DNA of 64,000 nucleotides. Source: an uncultured Eubacteriales bacterium. Its GTDB lineage: Bacteria > Bacillota > Clostridia > Christensenellales > CAG-917. The position numbers were made by a program, and so were the translations under genes. Below the pieces are notes generated by a model. It was not told the origin of the DNA, searched no databases, and was given only the letters and a program-made list of their open reading frames with translations. This document shows, in pieces, positions 15,377-23,835 of the stretch; position 1 is the first letter of the stretch, and each line of letters begins with the position of its first letter. The DNA lies in the NCBI GenBank assembly GCA_900548005.1, contig URIZ01000009.1:1-64000 (forward strand), in the 5' to 3' direction.

Positions 15377-17113
15377 ATGAATTTTCGTTTGATGACGTTC
15401 GTATTGGGCGAGATTGCCATTATCATCGGCGCGCTGATGTGCATACCGCTTTTTATGGCTGTGGGCTTGCACGAAGACACCACCGTTCTTGCTTTCGGCA
15501 TAGCGGTGGGCGTGTGTCTTGTCATAGGCGTGATAGGTCTTATCGTGCGCCCGCCCAAGAGCAAGCGCGAGATGCGTTCCACAAGCGGCTTTGCAATGTG
15601 CGGTCTGTTCTGGATTTTCGTTGCGCTTATCAGCGCAATCCCGTTCAGAGTGTCGGGCTATATCCCCAACTACGTAGACGCGCTTTTCGAGACGGTTTCG
15701 GGCTACACCACAACGGGATCGAGCATTCTCACCAACGTTGAGGCTTTGCCCAAATCTTTGCTGTTTTGGCGTGCTTTCACCCAATTTATCGGCGGCATGG
15801 GCGTGCTTGTGTTTGTCATCGCGCTCATCCCAAAAAACGACAAAATGTCCACCGCTCTTGCAAAAGCGGAGATCCCCGGACCGCAGTTTGGCAAGCTCGT
15901 GAGCAAACTGCGCTTTACGTCCATGATTTTGTATGCAATTTACGTTGTGATGACGCTCTTGCTCGTCGCAATCCTTTGCGGGTTGAAAATGCCTGTGTTC
16001 GACAGTTTCTGCACGGCGTTTTCCACAGCGTCCACGGGCGGTTTTTCGGTGCGAAACGCAAGTATTGCCGCCTACAATTCTCCGGGCATAGAGGCAACGC
16101 TCACCGTGTTTATGCTTCTTTTCTCGGTCAACTTCAACGTCTATTATCTCATCATCGCAGGTCATTTCTTCAAAGCGGTCAAGAACGAAGAATTGGGCTG
16201 GTTTTTCGGCATCTATTTCAGCGCGGTGGCAATCATCATCACAAACCTTTGCGTGAGCGGCGGCTACACCTTTGTCAATGCGCTCAGAGACGTCACCTTC
16301 AACGTTGCGTCAATGATAAGCACGTCGGGCTTTGGCACGGCGGACTTTGCCAAATGGCCCGTGCTAAGTCAAGTGGTGCTACTGATTGCAATGTGCATAG
16401 GCGGTTGCGCCGGCTCGACTGCGGGCGGACTGAAAGTATCTCGTGTTGCGATGCTCACAAAATCGTCCATACTCAACGTCAAAAAGACCATATCGCCACG
16501 CTCGGTGTACACTGTCAAACTGGACGGCAAACCCGTTGACGACATGACGCTTCGCAACGTGCAAAACTTTTTCTTGATATACACGCTCATCATCGTCGGC
16601 TCGACTTTCCTTATCTCGATTGCGCAACCGCTCGGCGGCAAATACAGCAATTTCGAGACAAACTTTTCTGCCGTCATTGCGTGTTTCAACAACATAGGTC
16701 CGGGCATCGGCGCGGTCGGTCCTTCGGGCAACTTTTCAGGGTACAGCATCTTTGCAAAACTCGTGCTGAGTTTTGATATGCTGCTCGGACGTCTTGAAAT
16801 CTTCCCCATCCTTTTGCTGTTCAATCCCAACTCGTGGAAGAGAGCGCAAAACCGCATCCAAGGCGCAAAGAAGATCGTGACAAAAAGAATTGCCAATGCT
16901 CATGCAAAATCCGAGTTGAAACACACTTGCGAATTTGTCAACGAACCCGACGATGCCGACAATGCGTTTGACGGCGACGACTCGCAAGAAAACGAAGAAG
17001 ATTTGCAATCGGATGCAATGTATGAAAATGCACAATCTGCCGATATGCAAGCGGACAACGCCGACAACGACAGCAACAGTCAAGACGTGTCAAACGACAA
17101 AGACGGCGAATAA
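15377..17113 (+). CDS. trkH: Trk potassium uptake channel subunit with acidic C-terminal tail
   Basis: A 578-residue membrane K+ translocating subunit. Pore-loop signatures with the conserved filter glycines appear as ETVSGYTTTGSS, STASTGGFSVRN, MISTSGFGTADF and NNIGPGIGAVGPSGNF. IGGMGVLVF and GCAGSTAGGLKVSR are also characteristic of TrkH/KtrB. Homology ends near residue 500. The remaining roughly 75 residues are an Asp/Asn/Glu/Ser-rich tail that TrkH usually lacks. The gene follows trkA by nine bases, with AAGGAG before its ATG. It imports K+ with gating by TrkA. Confidence 0.95.
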   Translation: MNFRLMTFVLGEIAIIIGALMCIPLFMAVGLHEDTTVLAFGIAVGVCLVIGVIGLIVRPPKSKREMRSTSGFAMCGLFWIFVALISAIPFRVSGYIPNYVDALFETVSGYTTTGSSILTNVEALPKSLLFWRAFTQFIGGMGVLVFVIALIPKNDKMSTALAKAEIPGPQFGKLVSKLRFTSMILYAIYVVMTLLLVAILCGLKMPVFDSFCTAFSTASTGGFSVRNASIAAYNSPGIEATLTVFMLLFSVNFNVYYLIIAGHFFKAVKNEELGWFFGIYFSAVAIIITNLCVSGGYTFVNALRDVTFNVASMISTSGFGTADFAKWPVLSQVVLLIAMCIGGCAGSTAGGLKVSRVAMLTKSSILNVKKTISPRSVYTVKLDGKPVDDMTLRNVQNFFLIYTLIIVGSTFLISIAQPLGGKYSNFETNFSAVIACFNNIGPGIGAVGPSGNFSGYSIFAKLVLSFDMLLGRLEIFPILLLFNPNSWKRAQNRIQGAKKIVTKRIANAHAKSELKHTCEFVNEPDDADNAFDGDDSQENEEDLQSDAMYENAQSADMQADNADNDSNSQDVSNDKDGE

Positions 17114-17239
17114 ACCGTTCAATGCGCGGACAATAGTTGTGCACAATTCAGGCAAAATGCCCAACGGCAATAAAATATGCAACAAAATCACGAAAACCGT
17201 TGCGTTGGCAGGGTTTTCGAATAACAAAAGGGGTAAAAT

Positions 17240-19366
17240 ATGGACGAAAACAACAACGTCATCCTTGAAGAAAACGTCAGCGTTGAAAGCGAAACGGAAA
17301 AAGCCGAAAGCAAGATCCTGCACGTTGACAAATCAAAGCACATCTTCGACATTGTGTATCTTGCGTTTTGCTCGGCGTTTACGCTGATTATGTGGTGCAC
17401 GGGCTACAACTTCTTGCCGCTCATCTCCGACATTCTCGGCATAGTGGCAGGCGTGCTTGTGTTTGCAAGACTTCTGTCAAAGAAGAACGTGGGGCTCTAT
17501 CTTTGGATCTCCTACATCGTGTGCATGTGCGGACTTTTCGTGTACTTCTTGATTTGGGGTGCGGAAAGTTTCGGAAAGAACCTTTGGTACAACTTTGTGC
17601 TTGTTCTCTTCCCCGTGCTGCTTGCAACGTTTGTGTATCTTGCCGACAAGGTGCTCAAAAAACAGCTTGCGCTCAGAATCACTTGCGCGGTGTGCGCATT
17701 CCTTATGGCAGGCACGGCAATCATCAACGTGTTCTTCTACAACCTGCGTTTGCGCCCGACTTGCGAGAGCTTGCAAGAAGGTCATGACGAATATCTCAAA
17801 AACGTCGCCGCAAAATATCAAACCAACTCAAATTCTCCCAACGTGCTTGTAATTTTGATGGACGATATGGGATACAGCGACATCTCTGCGTACAGCTATC
17901 TCGGCAGCAAAAAAGCCACCATCAACACGCCCAACATCGACTCTATCGCCGACAACGGCATCATGATGGACAACTTCTATTCGGCGTCTCCCGTTTGCTC
18001 TCCGTCAAGATTCTCCATTCTCACGGGTAGATACTCGTCAAGAGGCTATCTCGACAACGTCGTGTTCCCAAGCGATATCATGTCAAATCCGTGGTCTCCC
18101 ACGCACTTCCTCAACCCCTATCAATTCCTTTGCAATGTGGACGGAATTTTGGGCGACGAAATCACCTTTGCGGAAGTCTTGCAAGCGGCAGGCTACAACA
18201 CGGGTTGCATAGGCAAATGGAATCTCGGCGACTACGGTCAATACCTTCCCACCAACCAAGGCTTCGACTATTTCTACGGCAGCTACTACGTCAACGATAT
18301 GACTCCTTACAACTGGGTGGAAGACAAAGTTGACGAAAACGGCAACTTCACAAGCAAAGAAGTGCGCACTCACAAAGAAAACCTCGACCAATCTGACAGC
18401 ACGAGATTGCTCACGGCACAAATGCTCAACTTCATCGAAGCGTCCGTTGAAAAGAACGAAAAATTCCTTGCATACTACACCACTCCGTGGCCGCACTTCC
18501 CCGTCTTCTCCAACAACGACGGCAACGGCAAGGGCGACATCTCGGACGATACGTATATCGACTGCCTCGAAGAGTTTGACAAGTACCTTGGCGACGTGCT
18601 CAACTACTTGAAAAACACGCCCGATCCCAATGGTTCAGGCTCGCTTTATGACAACACGCTTGTCGTGTTCACATCCGACAACGGTCCCGGCCGCGAAGGC
18701 GTGACGGGCGATATGCGCGGCAGAAAGAACACCACCTTTGAAGGCGGCATGAAAGTGCCTATCATCGCAAGCTACCCCAACGGCAATCTCGGTCAAGGCA
18801 GCGCAATCGCAAGCCAAACCTATGAGTATTTCCAATGGACAAACAACGCCGATCGCACCGATGAAGGCAACGTTGCCAACAAGAAAAAATCCGATGTCGC
18901 AACCGTCGGCACAACCAAGCATATCGACGCAAGCAGCATGAACTTTGACTTGTTCAACACCATCTTGCGCTACTGCAACATCACCAACGACGACGGCAGT
19001 GTGTATCTGCCCACCGATCGTATCATCGACGGCAAAGACTTGTACGACTTGTGGCAAGCCAACGTCCCCACCGACCACCGCGTGCATGACAAAATCTTCT
19101 ATCTCAAGAAGGGCAAATGCCAAGCAATTCAAATGGCTGTGGAACTTGACGGCAAAACCTACGACTTCAAGTATTTCGACAAAGTGCGCACCGAAAACTC
19201 CGCTTTCATCGATCAGATGTACAAGAACTATCTGTTCAATCTCGACACCGATCCGGCGGAAGGTTATTCGCTCTCCAAGGATCTTCCCGACGTTGCCGCG
19301 CTGCTCAACAAAGAGTTGCTTGCATTCCGCAACGAGATGAAAACCAATCGCCGCGGCAAACTTTGA
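17240..19366 (+). CDS. Membrane-anchored type I sulfatase
   Basis: A 708-residue protein in two parts. Residues 1-35 are acidic and cytoplasmic. Residues about 36-168 hold five hydrophobic helices, which would put the rest outside the cell. The catalytic domain (about 198-690) belongs to the alkaline-phosphatase-like sulfatases. It has LMDDMGYSD with Asp208 and Asp209 as calcium ligands, the CSPSR formylglycine motif at Cys253 followed by LTGRYSSRGY, GKWNLGDYG, and VVFTSDNGPGREG. A cysteine-type motif needs conversion to formylglycine by a maturase (anSME or FGE), which is not in this window. AAAGGGG precedes the ATG. The sulfate ester substrate, such as mucin or host glycans, is inference. 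Confidence 0.88.
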   Translation: MDENNNVILEENVSVESETEKAESKILHVDKSKHIFDIVYLAFCSAFTLIMWCTGYNFLPLISDILGIVAGVLVFARLLSKKNVGLYLWISYIVCMCGLFVYFLIWGAESFGKNLWYNFVLVLFPVLLATFVYLADKVLKKQLALRITCAVCAFLMAGTAIINVFFYNLRLRPTCESLQEGHDEYLKNVAAKYQTNSNSPNVLVILMDDMGYSDISAYSYLGSKKATINTPNIDSIADNGIMMDNFYSASPVCSPSRFSILTGRYSSRGYLDNVVFPSDIMSNPWSPTHFLNPYQFLCNVDGILGDEITFAEVLQAAGYNTGCIGKWNLGDYGQYLPTNQGFDYFYGSYYVNDMTPYNWVEDKVDENGNFTSKEVRTHKENLDQSDSTRLLTAQMLNFIEASVEKNEKFLAYYTTPWPHFPVFSNNDGNGKGDISDDTYIDCLEEFDKYLGDVLNYLKNTPDPNGSGSLYDNTLVVFTSDNGPGREGVTGDMRGRKNTTFEGGMKVPIIASYPNGNLGQGSAIASQTYEYFQWTNNADRTDEGNVANKKKSDVATVGTTKHIDASSMNFDLFNTILRYCNITNDDGSVYLPTDRIIDGKDLYDLWQANVPTDHRVHDKIFYLKKGKCQAIQMAVELDGKTYDFKYFDKVRTENSAFIDQMYKNYLFNLDTDPAEGYSLSKDLPDVAALLNKELLAFRNEMKTNRRGKL

Positions 19367-19412
19367 TGCGGACAAAAGTCCTTGGCGCAATTGCCACCGA
19401 CAATCGATCAGA

Positions 19413-19447
19413 CAAAAAACGGACTTGAATTTCAAGTCCGTTTTTTA
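19413..19447 (+). terminator. Terminator of the sulfatase gene
   Basis: AAAAAACGGACTTGAA pairs with TTCAAGTCCGTTTTTT, 50 bases past the stop codon. It is the strongest hairpin in the window. Confidence 0.95.
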
Positions 19448-19642
19448 TACTGTTTTTCGCATGTTTTTTTGGCTGAGTTTTTCTCGTTTTTAATCCGAGT
19501 TTAGTCCGTTTTTAGTCCGAGTGTTGCTCTCTTTTTTTTATCCGAGTTTTCGTCCATTTTTAGTCCGAATTTTATCCGCCCTTTTGATTGTTTGTTTTGT
19601 CGTGGCATACAGCCTGTTTTGTGCAATTTGGAGATAAAAATA
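19448..19642. repeat. Degenerate T-rich direct repeats
   Basis: Between the sulfatase and aldolase terminators, short units close to TTTTTAGTCCGAG or TTTATCCGAGTTT recur about six times (roughly 19487-19580). No gene is visible. Confidence 0.5.
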
Positions 19643-19664
19643 TCGGGCGCAAGATTGCGCCCGA
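19643..19664 (-). terminator. Terminator of the aldolase gene
   Basis: TCGGGCGCAA pairs with TTGCGCCCGA around a two-base loop. On the minus strand it is followed by ATATTTTTAT. It lies 20 bases past the stop codon. Confidence 0.8.
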
Positions 19665-19684
19665 CCACTTTTTGGATTGTTTGA

Positions 19685-20932
19685 TTATTCTTGCATGAGA
19701 TAGTCACGGCAAGCGTCTTCAAGAGCTCTGCAAATCACAAATGCGTCTTCAAGGTCTTTGCCGCGCACGACAACTCCGTGGTGTCCCATAAAGCAAGCGC
19801 GAGCGTCACCGATTGCCGCCGCAACGTTTTTGACAAGTCCGTTCGTGCCGGGGAGAGCCGGTTTTGCGCACGGAATCTCTTTGCCGAGAACGTCTTGATA
19901 CTTTTCGGGCACAGGCATAGCCTTGTTCATTGCCGCAAGAATGCAGCCGTAGAACGGATGTGTGTGGATGCTTGCGGTTGTGCCGTCGTTTTGGGAAAGA
20001 AGAATCGCATGGATGCCCTTTTCGCTGGTGGCTTTGTTCGTGCCCGTCCATTTGAGCGTCTTCATATCCACTTTTGCCATTTGTTCGGGCTCGAGCATGA
20101 GATAGTCGATGCCGGACGGCGTTGCAAGCATATAGGTGTCGTCAAGTTTGACGGCGATATTGCCCCACGTGCCTTGAACGAGATTTTCTTCAAGCAATCT
20201 GACGCCTGCGTCTTTGATTTGTTGAGCGATTCTCTTCTCTTCGTCCGTGACGACAGCGGATTGTTTTTCTTCTTTCTTCTCTTGCGCGCCTGTTTCGGCG
20301 GCTTTTTGCTGTTGTTGATTGGTCTTGGAGTATTTGAGCTTGAAAACAACGTGTTCAAGGAAAGCGGCGATTGCGCTCATGTGTTGAGTGCCTCCCTTGT
20401 TTTCGGAAAGAATTTCCGCATTGCAAGCCTTGTCAAGCACAAGCGTTGCCGTGAACACTTCGTCAAGAGTACGTCCCGTGACCACCGCGCCGGCATCTGG
20501 GAGCAAGCACACGTTGCGTTGTCCCGAAAGAGCCGCCACAACGTCGGATGCAACGTTCTTTTGAGCGCACTTGATAGACACGCCGCACACTTGCGTAAGG
20601 TCGTCGAGAATGGGCATGAGAGTCTTTCTCTTGGACGAGAAAGCCACGGTGCTGTCGCTGTCCACGATAGCCGCCGCTCCTGCCTTTTTGTCTTGACGCA
20701 CCGCGCAATAAAGAATGACCGCCGCCGCTCTGAAATTGCCTTCGAGCGTTTCGATGTTCTTGTCGTTGACAAAGGTGAGATTGTCTTCGGTGACGTTGGT
20801 GTAATCTATCTTGGGATTGGTGATGACGATGCCGTCATCTTGTTTGACTGCGATATAACCCGATTGCAGATATTTCTTTTCTGCAAGCATACGAGCGTAT
20901 TTGTTGACGTTTGCAACAATCAATTCGTTCAT
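19685..20932 (-). CDS. Tandem class II aldolase/adducin protein with one degenerate domain
   Basis: A 415-residue protein made of two class II aldolase/adducin domains joined by a Gln/Lys/Glu-rich linker (about residues 200-235). The C-terminal domain (about 236-415) is canonical: QGTWGNIAVKLDDTYMLATPSGIDY for substrate binding, SIHTHPFYGCILAAM with the two zinc-binding histidines, and MGHHGVVVRGKDLEDAF with the third. The N-terminal domain keeps the fold pattern (SGYIAVKQDDGIVITNPKIDY, then LLPDAGAVVTGRTLDEVF) but lacks the His ligands. Members cleave sugar phosphates such as L-fuculose-1-phosphate or act as decarboxylases. The active half could be either. The aminotransferase-like gene upstream on the same strand is a likely pathway partner. 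Confidence 0.8.
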   Translation of the reverse strand: MNELIVANVNKYARMLAEKKYLQSGYIAVKQDDGIVITNPKIDYTNVTEDNLTFVNDKNIETLEGNFRAAAVILYCAVRQDKKAGAAAIVDSDSTVAFSSKRKTLMPILDDLTQVCGVSIKCAQKNVASDVVAALSGQRNVCLLPDAGAVVTGRTLDEVFTATLVLDKACNAEILSENKGGTQHMSAIAAFLEHVVFKLKYSKTNQQQQKAAETGAQEKKEEKQSAVVTDEEKRIAQQIKDAGVRLLEENLVQGTWGNIAVKLDDTYMLATPSGIDYLMLEPEQMAKVDMKTLKWTGTNKATSEKGIHAILLSQNDGTTASIHTHPFYGCILAAMNKAMPVPEKYQDVLGKEIPCAKPALPGTNGLVKNVAAAIGDARACFMGHHGVVVRGKDLEDAFVICRALEDACRDYLMQE

Positions 20933-21011
20933 ATTTTTCTCCTTGTGTGGCGACCTATATATATTGTTGCCACTATGCTTATTATATCAAACGTTTGGAA
21001 AAATGCAACAT

Positions 21012-21042
21012 AAAAAACGTCGGCGCAAGTGCCGCGCCGACG
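21012..21042 (-). terminator. Terminator of the aminotransferase gene
   Basis: CGTCGGCGC pairs with GCGCCGACG and the minus strand continues with six T residues. It lies about ten bases past the stop codon, so the aldolase gene may have its own promoter. Confidence 0.8.
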
Positions 21043-21051
21043 AATTTCTCA

Positions 21052-22683
21052 TTATTTTTTCTCAAATCTTGACGGATCGTCGCATTTTACGACCGTTTGG
21101 AACACTTTGTCGAAACGACGGAGTGCTTCGTCAATGATTTCGTCGGTGTCCGCCATGGACGTGTAAAGACGGCTGCCTGCAAGCGTCACGATGCCGTTTG
21201 CCATATACGCCGCGCCCATTTGCTCCATAGCCACCTTTCTTCTGAGCATCTCGGGTTTCTTCTTGAGCATGGGGATGACCGAGCCGAGCAAGCACATATT
21301 GCTGAAATCGAAACTCATCGCGCCAGTACATTCAAGGTGAACGATGCTGCCTTGGTTGTAGACAACGTAGGGCAAATTGTATTTTTTGACGAGTTGTTTG
21401 AGTCCTGCCGCAAGACGATCGCCCGCCTTGCCTGCCACTTCGCAAGCGTTGTTTTTCTCTATTTCGCAAATCGCAAGATATCCTGCATACGAGCTGAGCG
21501 GGTTTGCAGCGAGCGTGCCGCCCACGTACGCCTTCTTGCCCATGCCTGCAACGCCTGCCGCCATCAAGGACACGTATTCGCGCTTGCCGCCCACGCCGCC
21601 TGCCGACGGATAGCCGCCTGCGACAATCTTGCCAAAGACGGTGAGATCGGGATACATATCTCTGCCCGTGCCTTGACGTTTGAATTTGACCACTTTGCCG
21701 TTTTCCACTTTCTTGTCGTCCACAATCCACGGCTTGCCGTTGATAAACACGGGAGTGTCGTCCACTTTGTAGCCGTAGTTTTCTTCAAAGAAGTAGCCTG
21801 CCGCGCCGTGTACGCCCACTCTGAAGCCGGTGACGACTTCGTCAAAGATGAACAACGCGCCGTATTTCTTGGCAAGAATTCTCGCTTTGAGATTGTAGTC
21901 CATATCGATGGGACGAGTGCCCGATTCGGGTCCGACAGGTTCAACGATGACCGCTGCCGTGCCGCCGCGCATCTTGTTTTTGCGGAGCATCTCTTCAAGC
22001 ATCTTGATGTCGTTGGGGCGCACTTCGTCCGTCTTGCCGTACGAGCCGGGGATGCCGTGCGATTCAAGGAATTGACGGCTGCCGGGGATCTTCAAGCCAT
22101 ACACCATTTGATCTGACCAGCCGTGGTATGCGCCGCCCACTTTGATGACGCGTTTGTGCTTGGTTGCGCAGCGCGCCACGCGGATTGCCGCCATGACGGA
22201 TTCCGTGCCCGAACCGAGCATACGGAACATCTCGCAAGCAGGCATCAATTCGCTTATCTTCTTTGCAAGCAGCAGTTCTCCTTCGTGGAAAAGTCCCGTC
22301 ACGGGTCCGCAGTTGTTGAGAAGCTCAAACACCTTTTCTCTGACAGGCTCGAAGTTGCTGCCCAGAATGGTCGGGCCGCCTGCTTGAAGGAAGTCTATGT
22401 ATTGATTGCCGTCACGATCGTAAAGATACGCGCCGGACGCTTTTTCCATGCACATGGGGAAGGGATAGTTGAAAGCAAGATTGTGTTGCACTCCGCCGGG
22501 GATATACTTCTTTGCCTCAGTGGTGATCTCTTTGGATTTTGCGCACTTTGTGTTGAAGTGCTCCAAGATTTGTTTGAGTGCGTCTTCCGATACGCAATAG
22601 ATCGGTTGACTTGTCAATTCTTTAAGTTCCGCATTGATTTTGTTTGCGTCTTCCCATTTGGAAATGCCGTAGCCGTTTGCCAT
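21052..22683 (-). CDS. Class III aminotransferase, glutamate-1-semialdehyde aminotransferase-like
   Basis: A 543-residue PLP enzyme. Features include the GGVQHNLAF and ASGAYLYDRDGNQYIDFLQAGG N-terminal blocks, the cofactor loop GSGTESVMAAIRVAR (about 158-171), the GGAYHGWSD motif, IFDEVVTGFRVG with Asp281 stacking on PLP, and the Schiff-base Lys352 in VFGKIVAGGYPSAG. It is about 110 residues longer than the usual 430-residue enzyme. One extension is a roughly 50-residue N-terminal segment. The other is a roughly 40-residue insert (about 298-342) between the DEV motif and the PLP lysine. True hemL is unlikely because no tetrapyrrole genes are nearby; a catabolic aminotransferase or aminomutase is more likely. 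The aldolase gene is downstream. Confidence 0.8.
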   Translation of the reverse strand: MANGYGISKWEDANKINAELKELTSQPIYCVSEDALKQILEHFNTKCAKSKEITTEAKKYIPGGVQHNLAFNYPFPMCMEKASGAYLYDRDGNQYIDFLQAGGPTILGSNFEPVREKVFELLNNCGPVTGLFHEGELLLAKKISELMPACEMFRMLGSGTESVMAAIRVARCATKHKRVIKVGGAYHGWSDQMVYGLKIPGSRQFLESHGIPGSYGKTDEVRPNDIKMLEEMLRKNKMRGGTAAVIVEPVGPESGTRPIDMDYNLKARILAKKYGALFIFDEVVTGFRVGVHGAAGYFFEENYGYKVDDTPVFINGKPWIVDDKKVENGKVVKFKRQGTGRDMYPDLTVFGKIVAGGYPSAGGVGGKREYVSLMAAGVAGMGKKAYVGGTLAANPLSSYAGYLAICEIEKNNACEVAGKAGDRLAAGLKQLVKKYNLPYVVYNQGSIVHLECTGAMSFDFSNMCLLGSVIPMLKKKPEMLRRKVAMEQMGAAYMANGIVTLAGSRLYTSMADTDEIIDEALRRFDKVFQTVVKCDDPSRFEKK

Positions 22684-22962
22684 AATTCGCCTCCTATTTT
22701 GTGATTTTATATCTGATTTATATAAAATTCAATCACACTATAATTATACCATAATTGCGCGCGTTGTAAATATCCAATTCGGCAAAGAAAACTATACAAA
22801 TCGCCGAGATTGTCCTATACGAAACACAAATCGCCGCCCATGTTCTCTACTCTCTCGCCGCTTTTACGCAGTTTTTGTCATACGTTTGTATATTATATCA
22901 CACAAAAACGCAAAAATATTACCAAAAACGGCATCGATCGCCGACAAATATAAAAAAAGGTA
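22684..22962. other. Divergent intergenic region, promoters only
   Basis: The region lies between the minus-strand aminotransferase and plus-strand HU genes. It is AT-rich and short frames lack ribosome binding sites. I see nothing beyond the HU promoter at its right end. Confidence 0.5.
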
Positions 22963-22991
22963 TTGCATTGAGTGCTTTTTTCCTTTATAAT
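22963..22991 (+). promoter_or_regulatory. Promoter of the HU gene
   Basis: TTGCAT (22963-22968), 17 bases and a perfect TATAAT (22986-22991), about 30 bases before the ATG. AAGGAGG lies in the short leader. It looks like a strong constitutive promoter. Confidence 0.85.
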
Positions 22992-23019
22992 GGGTGCATA
23001 ACCTTAAGGAGGTTCATGT

Positions 23020-23292
23020 ATGAACAAAACAGAGTTTATCAAAGCAGTAGCAGCAAAAGCTGACCTTTCTATCAAAGACGCAACCGCAGCAGTGGACGCA
23101 TACGCACAAGTTATCGCAGAAGCATTGAAAGCAGGTGACAAGGTTGCAATCGCAAACTTCGCATCTTACGAAATCAAAGAAAAAGCAGAAAGACAAGGTT
23201 TCAACCCCCTCACCAAGCAACCCATCACGATTGCGGCAAGCAAAGCGCCGGTTGTCAAATTCGGCAAAGCGTTCAAGGACCTTTTCAACTAA
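23020..23292 (+). CDS. hup: HU-family nucleoid DNA-binding protein
   Basis: A 90-residue histone-like protein. It has the N-terminal dimerisation helices (MNKTEFIKAVAAKADLSIKDA), the KVAIANFASYEIKEKAERQGFNPLTKQPITI region with the DNA-intercalating arm, and the C-terminal VVKFGKAFKDLFN. Length and motifs are standard. It has an isolated, strong promoter and terminator, consistent with high expression. Codon choice in this gene favours GCA and AAA more than neighbouring genes, as expected for a highly expressed protein. Confidence 0.95.
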   Translation: MNKTEFIKAVAAKADLSIKDATAAVDAYAQVIAEALKAGDKVAIANFASYEIKEKAERQGFNPLTKQPITIAASKAPVVKFGKAFKDLFN

Positions 23293-23315
23293 TACTTTGA
23301 TAATAAGAACAATAA

Positions 23316-23349
23316 AAATTCCATCGGTCTCGACCGATGGTTTTTTTTA
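23316..23349 (+). terminator. Terminator of the HU gene
   Basis: CCATCGGTC pairs with GACCGATGG, followed by eight T residues. Confidence 0.92.
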
Positions 23350-23358
23350 TGAACAAAA

Positions 23359-23835
23359 GCAAGGAATAGCCCCTTGAACAGCAACCCTAATGTACTATGC
23401 GTGCATTTGTAAAAAATGCGATAAATCGATGCATAACGCGAAAGCACCCCGAGAATGACAACCCTAATGTACTTACGTACATGAGTTGGCAGGCTCGGAG
23501 TACTTGCGTAATTAACTTTTCTCTCTCGTAAAAACGAAATAAATAGATAAAGAACAAGGAAACACCCATCCGAAACAAAACCCAACGTACTATGCGTACG
23601 TGATTTTGGAGCGGTTATTTGCTCACTATCACACTTTCTCTCTCGTAAAAATGCAATATTGAGATGAAGAGCAAGGAAAAGCCCCTTGAACAGCAACCCT
23701 AATGTGCTGTATGCATTTGTAAAAAATGCGATAAATCGATGCATAACGCGAAAGCACCCCGAGAATGACAACCCTAATGTACTTGCGTACATGAGTTGGC
23801 AGGCTCGGAGTACTTGCGTAAGTAACTTTACTCTC
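23359..23835. repeat. Array of partial and nested palindromic repeats
   Basis: Two near-identical direct copies of about 175 bp lie at 23359-23534 and 23671-23844. Each starts with the left half of one palindrome (GCAAGGAA, AGCCCCTTG, ACCCTAATGT) and runs into a second palindrome (ACCCTAATGTACTT, CGTACATGAG). A third palindrome of another type, with CAAAACCCAACGTAC and GTACGTGATTTTG arms, lies between them at about 23540-23640. The half-elements are stacked, as if new copies landed in or replaced parts of old ones. A 192-codon minus-strand frame here is a translation of the repeats, not a gene. Confidence 0.85.

Noticed and set aside
14717..16165. Long antisense frames such as the 482-codon one across trkA/trkH, and others at 12717-13871 and 56323-57483
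   Set aside because: They are shadows. The sense genes rarely use TTA, CTA and TCA codons, so few stops appear on the opposite strand. The sense products match known families.
21052..22683. Calling the aminotransferase hemL
   Set aside because: Motifs fit the wider class III group, but the extra N-terminal segment and internal insert and the lack of tetrapyrrole genes nearby make true glutamate-1-semialdehyde aminomutase unlikely.
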